Shown: one piece after another, positions 13,921-28,100 of the stretch | Layout of the letters: each line of letters starts with the position of its first letter | Position numbering within the stretch: the stretch's first letter is position 1 | Assembly: GCA_963924555.1 (NCBI GenBank) | Contig: OZ004592.1 | Location: 5,208,001 to 5,272,000 of the forward strand | Length of the DNA stretch: 64,000 nucleotides | Direction of reading: 5' to 3' | Source of the DNA: Crambe crambe | Taxonomy: Eukaryota; Porifera; Demospongiae; Poecilosclerida; Crambeidae | The notes under the pieces: model-generated | Told to the model about the DNA's origin: nothing | Database searches by the model: none | Seen by the model: only the letters and a program-made list of their open reading frames with translations | Program-made: the position numbers and the translations under genes

Positions 13921-16900
13921 ACAAAATAATCCCTCCTTTGAGTCACTACTCTATTAATTATTGAAAAAGGAATCCAGTTAATATTACTGCATTAAGAATA
14001 ATGTAGATCTCATGTTTTGGCCTGCATTGTGCAAAACAGCCACCTGATAATCATATTTTGAAAAGGTACACACTTTCAAGACGCAAAATGCATGCAATTC
14101 ATTATCAGATAAATCACATTTCTAAAATAAAAAAATTAACTAAGACCTCCCAAAGAGTACCCAGGGAGGAAGACAGAGAGAGAGAGTAGAAAATACTTTT
14201 ACCACACAATTGATAAGATTAATAAGATACATGACAGAAAGTGCATCGAATGTGTAGAATGGGACTAGGAGTATGGCTACATACCTTTATCACAACAGGA
14301 TGGATGGTGGCTCCCAACTCAAAGCAGCCCTTCTTGAACATAAAAACACTGGTGTTATTTATACATGTGCCTACAAAAAAAAGAGTAGAATATTATATCA
14401 ACTATGAATTCGTGCATATAAAAATCCCATAAAAGAATAGATAAGAAAACATGAAACTGGTATTAAAGATTAATAATCTGCATATAATTAATGTACAATG
14501 TACGGCTATACATACTAGGGATGACTATGGAGAGCAAAGATAAGAGATATTGGATATTTTTGGGGGTGGCCAAGTATTGCAATACACAGGACTGTTATTC
14601 TGATAAGAATCGGCGGAATGAAGTTGGAAAAACATCTCAGCAGTCCAAAGTTTTATAAAGTTATTTATCGGCAGGAATTATGCAGAGGAAAGTTTTAGAA
14701 TTTCAATTCCACTACAGAAGATATTGATTGTCATAACATAACTATTTGTAGATTCCAATTGGTGAGCAATATGCACATAAGAGCTCTAGCAATACTTTGG
14801 AGAGGAAAGTCCAAATCCTAGAGCTGTTGATGGGAATTTGATCAAACAAAATTTATAGGGAAATCAGTTTGAAGATGTACTGTAGGCAGTCATTTTGAGC
14901 GTTATGGCCTTTTATCTCTATGTATACCACATTATAGTTCCTGCTCCTCTATATCTCTCCCATGCATGTCATGCCACTGGTTCTGCCTGTGATATCGGGA
15001 TTCTGTGAACATTAGTACATAGAGAGACCACAGCATACCAAATCTTAGATCCTATTAGCAGAACTATGGAAGTCAGGAATGTAAACATTGAAATCATTAG
15101 GATATGGATCCAAAAGTTCCATTGAGGCTATAGTAACCTTCTCAAGCCAACTCTGCCCTCAAGGGGATTACTTGAAAGGCTTTTTTCCTAGCCTCTCAAA
15201 GTAAGTGGAGAACAATAGATATGCCTTCAAGGTATGCCTTGCTGGGAGAATGACCATCTGTAGCTAAAGCTTATACAGTATGCAAAACCAATAACACACC
15301 TGCCCCTATTGCAAAGGATGTAGGTTTGGAGCTTATTTCAGCAGTTTTCTATGGGGGGAGGGGGGGGGGGGGGGGAGGAAGTTGCTATAATTAAGATCAA
15401 AATGGTATATGAACAGAACAAGTAGGTCTCTTCCATCAGGTATTAACTAGCCTTCAGTGAGTCTCCATAATTTTGAACTCATTCTTAGACTTCACCAAGG
15501 CTCTGTTGTTACTTAATAACAGATCTTCCACTGCATTGAGCAAATGTTTTTTAAATCTGCTTCATTTAGCTGTGTCAATGTTTGGTTATATTTGTATACT
15601 GTATTCTAAGACCATCTGGTTATGCCTTGAGAGTAAATATCCATCAATTTTCATGTAGTGGCAGTGTAAACCTCTCTACTGTATTTTTAGGACATCTCTT
15701 TACCAGAACCAGCTGGTTGTGCCCTGAAGATAAATACCACTTTTCATATTGAGCAAATAAGACACCTCTATATTTAGGCAGGCACAACCATAATATCTGA
15801 CAATAACACGCCACATGACTCTATTATTATCTACCACAAATTAGTTTACTGTTCCACATACAATAAATTGATTAAGTGTGGAGTGTCCAATTCTCCCAAT
15901 TTGAAGAGTTGAAAGACTTCTGCATGCAAGACCATGCCACGAATATCTGTTCTATAGAATTTAAGCTTCACCAGGGGGCATAGTTTCACATTTTGTTGAA
16001 AGAAGTTTGTTCTACATATGGGCATTGGAATCGTTTCCAATGGTGGTGGAATGACTTTCCTCCATTTATTAAGTAGAAACTGCTAATTTTCTCAAGCATG
16101 TTTTGATGAAACTGTCCCCAATTTCTGTTGCGTTCTACTACTATCTCCACACTGACACAGTCACTAAAGTTCAATCAGCCTTAAGATATCCTGGTCATGC
16201 TTTTAATAATAATTATCACGTGCATACAAATGTCTCAGTAATGTACAATAGATCATGTCTGTATGGATAATATAGCTGAAGGGATTATGCTGAGAGTATA
16301 TATCTATCTATCTATCATGCAGGTCACAGGACAGCCTTATTTAGCAGGGCTACTCACTCACTCAGCTGAGCACTACTATACGCATGTTGAGGCCAGGGCT
16401 ATGATAAAGATACGCAAGTATGTACATACAACCAGACTGTTTCCTCAAATGTGTAACCTCATCTTCCGTATTCCACAGCATAAAATATCTGTATTATTGG
16501 TCTCTACGAATGAATTAATGGTTTGATACTTCTGATACAGATTGCTTGAAATCTTATATACTTTTCTACAACTACCCACTCAATCATATGGATTGAAAGG
16601 GAGAAACCCTTTACTCTATAACATAAGAGTTATGTACCAGAGCACAAGACCTCATCACCTTTAAAAGAATTTCAGTTTATCAAAGAACATAAAGCACTTT
16701 AGAAAGCTCCAAACCACCTGTAGTAGGCTGGTTGTTGGGCCCACTTGAGGTCCTTAGAATTCTCTTCACTCATAAACCAATTCACTCTACAGGTCCTTGA
16801 AAAACAAATTCTTGAGTCAACTCTGGGACTCAAAAACAGCCTAAAGGAATAAACAAAATGCCACAGCACTCAGACTCAGGTAATGCATTGGTATGTACTA

Positions 16901-19900
16901 GGAGTGGTAAGCATGGGTTATTTAAATTTTCAAAAACCACAAAAAATTTTACTCCATGATAATTGGTGCTAATTACAAAGGAAGCCAAAGTCTTTTGTAG
17001 TGGAGAACTTCAGGATACTCTTTGTGGTAGGTCAACTACAGGTGATGATGACTGCCTCCTTGTGGTAGGTTAACTGCAGGTGATGATGACTGCTTCAGGA
17101 TACTCCTTGTGGTAGGTTAACTGCATACTGACAGGTGATGATGACTGATGATGCTTGGACTCTGTTTCCTGTTATCAGCCTCAGACCCAACATTCAAGTG
17201 CATTAGCTCATTTGGACTTCCCTATTCATGCTGCTAAAAAAACTCTATGTTGTGGGCCTGTGGCTTATATCAAAGTACAGGACTTGAGGTTGACAGCAGC
17301 AAAGTTTGGTATCATATTCCTACTAACACTTTGATTTTAGCATAACAGACTGAGTATGGCAAAGTATTTGCAGTGCATGCAATGGTTAAATTTTAACCCA
17401 CTAGCTAAATTTTCACAATTTCTGCTGTGTCCAGGTGTGCTACTTTCGTAGGTTTCTTTTTATATGGTGAAATGCATGGCACCAGAGTTCTTCAATGGCA
17501 GGAACGAAAGATTTCAGGGTACAGGCTGCATACACCATGCATACACTCTGTCTACTTAAAACATTCACTTAGCACCTAGAACTAACTGAACAACTTTTGC
17601 CTTATGAAAACTTACCATCAGAATAACCAGCACATGATTGACAGTCTGCTGGTTTCTGAAGTTGCAAATTGAAATGAATACAAATACAATTAAAAGCTTA
17701 GAAAAGAGTGCATCACTTCAATTCAGTCTGGAGAAAGGGTGTAACCAATTGAAACCAATTATAATTATAAAGGGTAATCTCCCTACCAATCGAGGCTTAA
17801 GAAAGGGTATGCTCCACCAATCAAAATACCAGGTACGATTAATGGTATACCCCCCCCCCCCCCCCCCCGCAGATGTTATTGTTCCTTGCCATGCTAGGTT
17901 GGGAGTTTTGCAACCCTTTATGCTCAAATAGAATTATGTCACAGTGGTTACCTCATATCATCCCAGCACCCGGCCAGGTGGTAAAAAATAAGGAAGCTGG
18001 TGGAGCACATACAGCATCATCAACAAATAGTGCTAGGTCATACTAATATTAGGCTCACAAAATTGGTGGTTAAAAATTTCGTGCTAAATTATTTAAAAAT
18101 TACATAATCATTTGGTAAGATATACGACCACGAAAATATAATAATAAGATTCAAGGTATGTACATATCAATTTCAGGCTAGATAAGAAGCTGAAACTGCT
18201 CAAGAGAGGAGGGGAGGGGACTGAAGATCACTGGAAGTGAAACTCTTCAAAAGTGATTGCTTTTGGGAGCGGCTGATGCCTGACAGGGAGGTGGCTAGAC
18301 CCGTGATTGATTGGATTTTGGGAAGCGGTTCTTTTCTATTGGCTTACACAGTGCACAAATAATGGTTGAGCATAACAACTACCCAAAATTGAGGCGCTAA
18401 CAGTATATAATAGATGCAACTGCTAGTGATCAATAATCTGAATTGAGCGTTAAATGGCCATTAGCAGAACAAGGAAAGGAGGTAAGAAGAGCTCTTTGAG
18501 CTCCACTCAGAAACTCACTCAACCATTTTCAAGTAATTAGTAAGCAGTAATCAGATCCAGTTCAATCACTGCCTTACCACACCCTTATTCCTTCAAGTCG
18601 GCCCATTATGTCAGTAACCACAGCCAGTTACAATTAGATAATACTCCATGACTCTCCATAACACATACAGCTAAGACATACATATACTTGTGGGATAGGA
18701 CTTCAAAAACTCTACATCAACTCATAATGCAGGCATTTGTACACAAGGTTCGTCCTATTTTACTGAGGAAGTCATCATCCCACTTATTCCAAATTCATCC
18801 TCATCCACAGTGACCATGTAGAGGAAGTTCCTACCAATTACTTCAAATGTCAAACATTCTTATGATATAATTATTATGATAGCAACTTATGAAGCAAGAA
18901 CCATTGAGGAAGTCATTATCATTCCTACCATTCATTTTCACACACTTCAAAAATCCAAAGCTTCATTCATATTCCCATACTATGGCCTCACATTCCTTAC
19001 CAGTTGAGCTAATACATAACCTACTGGCCATAGGGGTTGGTTTGATATGATCATAGTACATAATCCAGCTAGATTTTGGGGGCCATCCCTACTTAACATT
19101 TATAGAAATTTTGCACTCACTTGTTTCATTCCTTACCATCAGCAAATTTCTCAAGTGGTTTAAATTTATTATTAGGAAGGAAAAAGTCCCCCATATTATT
19201 ATCTGTTAAACAATAGACCCTTGGCAGTTAGAAACCTCGAAAGAGTCTGAGTCAGACAAAGCAAGCTGATTGCATCCAGTCTAAATATTGATGCCATTCC
19301 AGCCACTAACTGAGGCAAATTTACTCTTGTGGTGTACAAACATGCTCTCGTTACAAGTGCAGAATGGAGTGGCACAGCTAGATGCCGCGTGCAACCCACT
19401 CAACTTGTCATCGCAACAGGCCAAGAGAAATCCCAGTGTTCATGCATAATTCCTAATTATTCTTTACTCCTATCATTCATGTGTATTTATTACTAGGATT
19501 TCTATTGGCCCCTGAAGTTCAATATGGTTTATACTCCAATTAGCCAGGGGCATATCTACTTGTAATTCAATCCCATACACATGCTCTTTTTCCAATTTTA
19601 GTCATGATTTAGACCCTTTACCATGTTTGACAAAGTTTTTTTTTTTTCCTTTTCCTTTCATTTTCTTAATAGGAATATAATTTGTTTGCTTATTATGGTT
19701 CAGCCTGATACAGAATATTTGTCTGGTGGACTATTATGTCCAGACAGGCAGACAATATCATTGATGTTGAAAGATGTATAACAGTGACCATCAATTACAA
19801 GATGGAAAGAGGATTGTGGTCATTGACAAGTCATAATGAGCTTGGAATTCCAATTATTCCATCAGTATGACTATGATACAGGGCTAATCTCATTTGAAGG

Positions 19901-22900
19901 AGACAGAAAGTTGAAGGGAGAAAGCTGACGTCATCCAAATGTCATTGGGCCCTCACTAATCCGAATAACTTGGATTAGTTAAAGATTCATATTAGTTACA
20001 GTTTGAATGGAGCACTTCTAGTTTCCTCAAAATAGCCATGAATATCAATAAATGCACTATTCAGATGTTCGGATTAGTGAGGGTCTACTGTATCACTATT
20101 ACAAGCAAGGGGAGGGAAAGCAAGCCTTTCCTCTTAAAAGGTCCAAGGGGGGGTTTGAACATAACAGGATCAGGCCATATAAATAACATCCCACATCAGA
20201 GACTTCACTGCTAGTACATCAACTGGTCATATGGTAACTGTGCACATGGCAAGCTGACTGTGCATGTCATATGACTCCAACAGGGCTATTTGGATAAAAG
20301 AAGTTACTCCCTTAGCTTTTTGCATACAAAGTGCATAGGTGCATACCAAGGGTTACCACCAAAAATAGAAAAACAGCTGGACAGTCTAGACCTCAAGGCA
20401 TGTCCCTTAGAGAACGTCACCAGCTCAATCTATAGTGTTGCAGGCTCAGCAGGAACACTTAAAGGGATACCTCCCAGTGAGTAGGAAATGGGATGAGTAC
20501 AGCTGTAATTTCAAACAGGGTGCTTAAGTATATTCATAAGAATATAATTCAATTAATGCCATCCAGTTTCTTTATCCAAACAGCTACAGGGTGACATCTT
20601 GTATTTTCTCTCTATAATGACCATTGGGTAAACTGAAATACCTAGGGAAGTATAAATTTGGAGTTCAAAGGAAAGAAGGGAGAGAGAGAGAGAGAGAAAA
20701 AAAAAGAGCCTACAACACCTGCTGTTCCTAGGCGGTCACCCATCCAAGTACTGGGCAGGCCCAACACTGCTTAACTTCGGTGATCATATTCAGTGTGGTA
20801 TGGTCGTAGGCAGTGAGTGTAAGTTTAGCCAGCATTATATACTGGAGTCCCACTAGCCAATTCCAAAACGGATGGTGGGGGGAACTCTTGGGACCGGGCA
20901 AAGTGGCTCCTATATAATTATCGCTTTTCAATATATTCTGTCTTTGGGACTTTTCAGTATAGCACAAGCAGATGACCTACTAACTCAGGTGACCACTAAG
21001 TCAGGTTCCCTACAACCACATTTTCATGTATAAATTTATTTGAAGCAAGAATTAAATGAATAATTCAAACTTGAAGCCATGCATACACATGAATGAGGCT
21101 CAACCACACAATGATTAAATTTATAAATGTGGTGGAATTTAAAGTCTACACTCCAAGACCAAAATTTCTCAGAAAATTACACACACAATGTGGTTCAATT
21201 ACCCACGAACCACTTGTTTACTTGCCTATGATAATCCCATCCCATGCACAGAGATAAGTACGAACCTCTAAACTAACCAAGTGTTTCCTATAGCTACAAA
21301 AGACGCCAACACAGTACTTCCACAATAACCAATTACCACTCCATAATCATGCCTGGCTCCCCAACAGTGTACATTGCAGGCAAAAAGAATTAGATTACTG
21401 CACCTCAGATAGCTCACCCCGTAGCCACTGGCAACCAGGTGGACAATTAATCAAGCAATCAGGAAGTGGAAATAATTGGATTTAGGATGAGTAGCAGTCT
21501 TTGGTTCAGTGCTACATCCCATTAAAATACTTATTACATGTATGGATAGTGTGCTCAAGGACTGAAAAATACCCAGACATCTCTGTACATGTACATTATG
21601 TTAAATGGCTAGACTGAGGTACTTCCATCTCTAGTATTTGTTGTGGCTGCACTTTGAAACATGATACAGACTAATTACTTCAGATCTAGAAATCTGTGCT
21701 AAAGGCTTTAATGGGTGGTGGTGGCGGTGGCTGGCACAATGTCATCTCAATTCTGAAGTCACACTTGATTACCAAGGAAGAAAGGAAAGAAAAAAGAAGA
21801 AATCAACATCTCTTGATATCTTCTATCGTTTTTAAAAACAACAACTGAACAGTGATAACAGGACCCAAAAATCAACCACTAAAAATATGTCTCGACTTAA
21901 ACAGATCTCTGTCTCCTAGTTTTTTACACACCTTGACCACACACAGGGTCAGGCATATGCTTCCCTCGCCCAAATGAAGCTCTCAAACACACACACACAT
22001 CTCACAATACAGGTTTCACCAGTTTGATGGTGTGTACTACAAACCATCATTACTAGGTGGGAAATAAAACAAGGCTAGTAATTGAATGAAGCAGCACTGG
22101 GCCACACCAGTCAATGGGACCTGAAACCATTCCAGGCTGCATCACTATAACTACTACCCACCAATTAGGATTGTCATCCAATTGGCCCCAGGGCATCCAT
22201 GGCCCCAGGGGCAGTGTACGTCGTACTCCTGCAGTCAGTAGGAGTAGTTCGAATGGGAGGGAGGGGGGAGGAAGGGGAGGAGCAATGTCCAGGATTATGA
22301 ACTTTTTTTCTCTTGTCTGCATGAACCCACAAGTGACTTGCTTGTACTACTAATATAGTGTCCCCTCTCTGCCTACATGGAAATGTCTCTGGTTTAGAGT
22401 TTGTAAGCCAACACTAATGGACATCATAAATACCATCAATGCTGAATTGAATCATTGTACTGTAGTTCATATGCCTGCATGCATGTATATCAACCAATTC
22501 AGGTGGCTTCGGCCAGATCGAGCAGTAGCATCAGAACCATGGCATACATAAATGTGGTATCATTTTTAGTTAACGCATTTATAATTAACCACCACTAAGC
22601 ATGTGGAGAATAGACCACCAATTCAACAGGTCATAATCAAAATTTAGCTGCTCCAAATTTGGTTGGCAATTTCCCTGAAATGGACCAGTTATATCTAAAC
22701 CACCCACCCACTCAACATTAGTATTATGTAAAATTATACCTATGCCATTATGCACCAACATCCTGTTATCTCAAACAACCGCACACTCAGCAAATCCCTC
22801 TGCGGTCCACACATATCTTAAACGGGGATAACCCAGGCCATAATAATCTACCAAGACCCTTGTCTGTCCAGTGTCCTGGTGACCACTGGACTTATCTCTG

Positions 22901-25125
22901 TCTTCCGGCACGTGTACAAACACTCACCACCATCACCCCAAGCTCGCAATCCTTGCAAGATAGGGAAGGCTAAAACCATAAAAACGTGGCCACAAAAATG
23001 GAGGTTCTCATACGCTGGTATACACTAGAGACCAGTTCTAAACAAGCTCGGTTTGAGTCTAAGTGAGTTTAGCTCCGATGGCGGGTATACTTATGGAATC
23101 AAGGTGACCACTGATGGTGTCTCTTAACTTAACTAGATTCATAAATTGACCACCAAAGTTATTCTTAGTTAATTATATTCATGAGTCTATAGTGGACATT
23201 GGACAAGCAAGTGGCTGGGGGATTAAAACTGACAATCTCTCAAGCTAAATTTCTACTTGATATGAACTTGGAAATATAGTGTTGATCTGGTAACCATGGA
23301 GAAGTAAACATATTGATCTTTTCAGTGAACTTTATTTACCAGTTTATTATCATTATCCTGTAGAGATACATTATTTCATTGGTCACTTCTTGAGTGCCTT
23401 CACTACTCCTACAAAAGGAGACAAACTTGTTTATTCATCAGAGTGGTTCAAATTCTTATGTTTTATTGACACATCTCTATGCTAACAGTTTTTCTATTAA
23501 TAACCACTCTCGAACACATATGGTATGCGGTTGCCCTTGAAAAAATCCTATCACCTTGCCTTGAAAATGACGATATTTCAAGTCTAGAACCACTATAGCC
23601 AGACAGATAACAGGAAGAAAGAAAGAGAGAGATATTAGCTATATTAAGACCCAAGGCATCTGTAATACGACTCAAAAAAAGCCAGAATTTCAATACATAA
23701 AAATACATGTGGGATATGGCTTACTGCACATTTCATAGCAACAACGAAAACAAAGATTTCTCCATCAAAGAAGATCACAGGGTAACTACCTGTGTTGCCC
23801 CTATAAGACTTCGGAAGGGACAAAAGTAACATTACAAGGAGTTCTCCTGGAAGATTAGAGAGAGATTCCAATCACATCATTTCTAATTCTTTGACATCAG
23901 TATACAGAAAAGAAAAGAGCTGTTGTCTGCTGATGTACATACGATTGGCACTTGAAGGGGGGTTATGTATGATAGTTCCTTGAGAGGTCTCTTTCTACTA
24001 TGGTTCCTTGCCACCCTACAGACACTTGAGCATGGCTTGATCTCAATCACCGTCACATGAACATCTCACAGTGCACACTAAACATGTTCACAACGAGGGA
24101 GCTCTATAGATTTAAAAATTATAATTTTAAAAAGCAGCTATCAAGCAGTTTTATTGGATGCAACTTCATCACATGTAGTCAAAGGTTTTGAAACAATCAT
24201 GCATATACAGAGAGAAGGATGTGTCATGAGAAAGGCAGCCAGTGGAAAACCTTACAGCATCTCATACCAACACCCACAGAAGGACACTGCACTCCAAAAG
24301 ATTCCTATTCCCCTCATTCATGACTGAAAAAAGAAAGGATTTTTTATTTTTATATTTTTATATCTTTTATGTCTTAAGTGAAGCCAAGTTCCATTTCCGT
24401 CATCCAGTTCCATAAGTGACGAACCCACTCGTATACAGAATCCTGCACTCTTTGGCGTAATGCCAGCCACGAAAGCAAGATGCCACCAACTGCCAAAGAG
24501 GATACGCAGGGTCCAAGGGCTAATAGGATTAACAGTACAACAGAAAAACTGTGGGAGGCATTCACACACGTTGTAAGTGGGTGCAAGTACCTCTGATGCA
24601 CACAGCACTAAATTATGGGGGTCGTCCCCTATATGGGACTAAAAACAATTAGGTCCATTGGCTACTATTTTAAAGCTCCTAACTAATGAACATCATATCA
24701 CTGTCACTATTTGTTTACCCTATGGAATGACATTATGATTAAGTAGACAGATGGGCATAGTACTAGTCAATCTGATTGGTCAATAGTTATGCAATAGCAT
24801 ATCACACTGGCTATTAGCTTGGAGCCAAATCAGAGACAGGTGGACAGAGATAGGTCCCTCCCTATTGAACATCTTTTAAAGTTGCAAAACAACAGAGTTA
24901 CCAAGTGTACTCTCTATGTTATTGCATAATATAAAAAGTCATTCTGAAAAAAATTTAGTAATACTTTGTGGATTTGGTAATGGCTAGAATCATGATTTCA
25001 CTGAGAATAGAGTCTCTGTATTTGTGCAGGTCTTGAGTGTATGCACATAAGAATTATGTAACTCCTCAAATAATGAGGGCATAGGGAAGGTCAGAAGAAA
25101 ACAATCTTTCAAGTGTTAGTAGAAG

Positions 25126-25178
<53 letters not shown>

Positions 25179-28100
25179 CAATTTATTGAATGCCTTAGTA
25201 TCAAAGACATCAAAAGTCTTGCTATCATTTATAATATCTAGCTAGCCATCTCAAGACAAGAGGGATGAAAGAAGGCTTACAATCTCTCTATCACTTCACA
25301 GACACAGCTGGTTTCTGGTTTAAATGTGGCCACCAATTAAATAACTAATTGATGAGTTAGTGATAAGGAGCTAGACATGCTTCAGGCTATCTTGTTTAGC
25401 TCAGTGCCAGAGAACATCCTGTTTATATGCTGTCTCCAACTGTCTGCTTGCTGTCTCTTTCAGGAAGACTGAAATGTCAGTTGAAAGAAAAGACAGTTAT
25501 TACAAAGCCCACAGCCAGGATGGGTAGTCACATATCCACTATGAGGTAACTATAAAACTGTTGGATGTCATCTGATATTAGGACATGTTATTAGTCTATT
25601 ATTGATATGCAGTTGTCTGTGATTTTGTCATTTGCATACTGTATGTGCATAATCTGAGCAATTTAGAAAGAAGTCTAAGTTTTATTGGGCAAGATATAGC
25701 TGCATTATGCAATGATCACTCCAAGTGTAGCTGGGTGTCGCTTATGGTGATGGAATCAAGCCTCTCCTGTGAATATTTTTACTTTATTTACCACCTATGA
25801 ATATTTTTACTTTATTTACCACCTATGAATATTTTTACTTTATTTACCACCTATATTATATATATAGGGAAATGAGAACTAATTCTATTGAATTTATCAT
25901 GTTAGCTGACAAAACAGACTAAATTGCATGAATATAATCATGCACAGTGTATAGAATCAGGTGCAATGAATTGCATAACAGCATGTCAGGGCAAGTAAAG
26001 CATTTTGTGTGTTCCTCTCGGATGCAACCAAGTCCAGCAGGACAGGATAGAGTAACAGCACACCTAAATGACTGAGGATAAGATGGTTTATTTATTTTAT
26101 TTTTTTATACTGCCGGTTACCAGTCAGCACACTATCGAGTCAGTAGGTTTCTTTCCCTCTCCCTTTTTGCCTGTTGTGGAACCCTGAACTTCCAAGATTC
26201 CTTCTTTCCTGCTAGCCAAGGACCGGATTAGAGCAAACAGGATGTAAAGTAAGCTACCCATTTCCCCAGGAGTATGATCTGTACTGGAAATTCCTCTTTT
26301 ACTGTTGCAATCTCAGGGTTCAAAAATGTCTGCATCGTTGCATAGCTCTCTCTTGCAAGTGGAAAAGAAAGATTAGGCAGAAAGAGATTAAATCGGTAAA
26401 CCTAAACCATCATTACATTCCTTTGATCTAGCCTAAGGGGATAAAAAATTTAATTAATGATGGTTTTTAAAATCAGATCACTTTAATCAGCAAAACGCAG
26501 TTATGTGATGGGCATACACAGTGATTGTGGCTGATTACGCACACACAATTGCATTGGGGGTCAAAGAACCAGCAAGTAACAGAGGAAATGGTATAAACCA
26601 TCAACATTATTGGTGGCTGGAGAACAGGTCAACCAGCGACGACTGATACCCAAAAAGAAGCCACTCTCTCCTTTTCCCCCCCCTCCTTGTGTAAACTGGA
26701 TGAGGGCACATGACGAGTAGAGGCTACCCCAACACACGTGGCACTAGCCATGCTACACTCAATAGAAGCCATTCATGTTGCAGTCTCGCAGCAAGTGGTG
26801 TAGAGGGAATGTGAGATGGATAAATTGATAAGTAGGTCAGTTATGTAAGAGTTATGAACACTAAAAAGGTCAGGAGCTTAATTACTATGTGACATACTAG
26901 GAGCTATTTTGATAATTATGGCAAGGCAGAAACAAAGTGCAAGAAAACGTGACCTGGTGGTGTTGAGGCACTGCTGCCCTCTAGTGTCTGCATAGTGGCA
27001 CATCATATTTCAGAAGGTGAATTTTATACACTTATCAGAACACAAAAAGTGTGTGAGGTTGTTTTTTTTTTTTTGTTTTTTTCTTGCATCTCAGAGAGTC
27101 CACACTGAGAAGGTTTGGCTGCATTTCAATGTGGAAACTTATGCCTGGTATTGAGGCACCAGCATTAAAATACACCTACACATGTGCACACTATTATGGA
27201 AATTAATGTGTGGTTTTTTGTTGTTTCTTGAGGCCTGTCTGGTGGGAAGGATGCATGTACTTAACATCTAGTGTGCATGTTAATGAAGATACATACACTT
27301 ACCATCCATCAAAATACAAGTCACTTGTACGACACTGATCCAAACCCAGAGCCATTGAATCAGACACACTTGTAGGAAGAAGGATCAGAGTACTTATATA
27401 AGTATTACAAATTCACTTTCATCTCTACTTGTGCTACAGCAACTATTAACTGTTACCAGAAGCATACCTTTCACTTACTGGTTCTGTGACAAGGAACAAT
27501 GTCCTTCCATGGAGTGACAGAACAGCAAGTCTACAGCACTGTACTATGATATAAGCACCTCCAGGCTTTCCACCCTAACAAGCTAACACTACCGGTTGTA
27601 TTCTTACAACAGGTCAACTGCACACACAGAGAAAACAAGTGAAGCTGTTAGCTTAAGGAGTGTAGAGAACAAGATAAGCACTTTATATAATAATGAAAAT
27701 AAACATGAAAGAAGAATTCTTTTTATCATGGACTATCCAAAACATCTTGTCATTTGCCCTACGGTCATTTTAATGATGTATGCAGCATATCCAGCCAAAC
27801 TTTTTGATTGTCTAGTGCTTAGAGTATAGTGGAATGGTTACTTTAGTATCACAAAAAACTTGAGGTTTTCAGAGCCATTGCATCCTATTGATGGGATGGA
27901 ACCATCAATGCTCTACACTGTGCATTGTAAAATGGTAGAGTCCAGCCAGCATGGCTGGTTACCAAAACCACAGTAATGAACATTTTCACCTCAAAAAAAG
28001 GCAAGGCACTTGATGGGAGAGTTTAGTACACTACAGAGACCCAACCTACCACTTAGCACACAAGACTATCATGTACACCTTATCAAAGAACATAGGCAGG

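Larger units (their letters stand above)
2099..14284. other. GPAT intron 12 (12.2 kb): repeats, no gene recognised
   Basis: I found no convincing exon on either strand here. It holds a TC microsatellite (9067-9112), a GA microsatellite (13851-13919), C homopolymers (near 7722 and 13697-13714), and a ~50-nt repeat with ACCGGT cores (11740-11865). A possible LTR-like fragment lies near 12500-12660: a TATATATAGG motif is followed about 45 bp later by AATAAAG. The open frames longer than 60 codons have no recognisable domains and look like chance frames. Confidence 0.6.

Noticed and set aside
17589..17640. Possible small minus-strand exon ending ATG|GTAAGT
   Set aside because: The splice sites look good, but the about 14 encoded residues match nothing and the phases do not help join GPAT exons, which already connect.
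22053..22353. Overlapping plus and minus frames in a GC-rich patch
   Set aside because: Both frames are low-complexity Pro/Gly/Arg translations of a G-rich stretch and lack splice or domain support.
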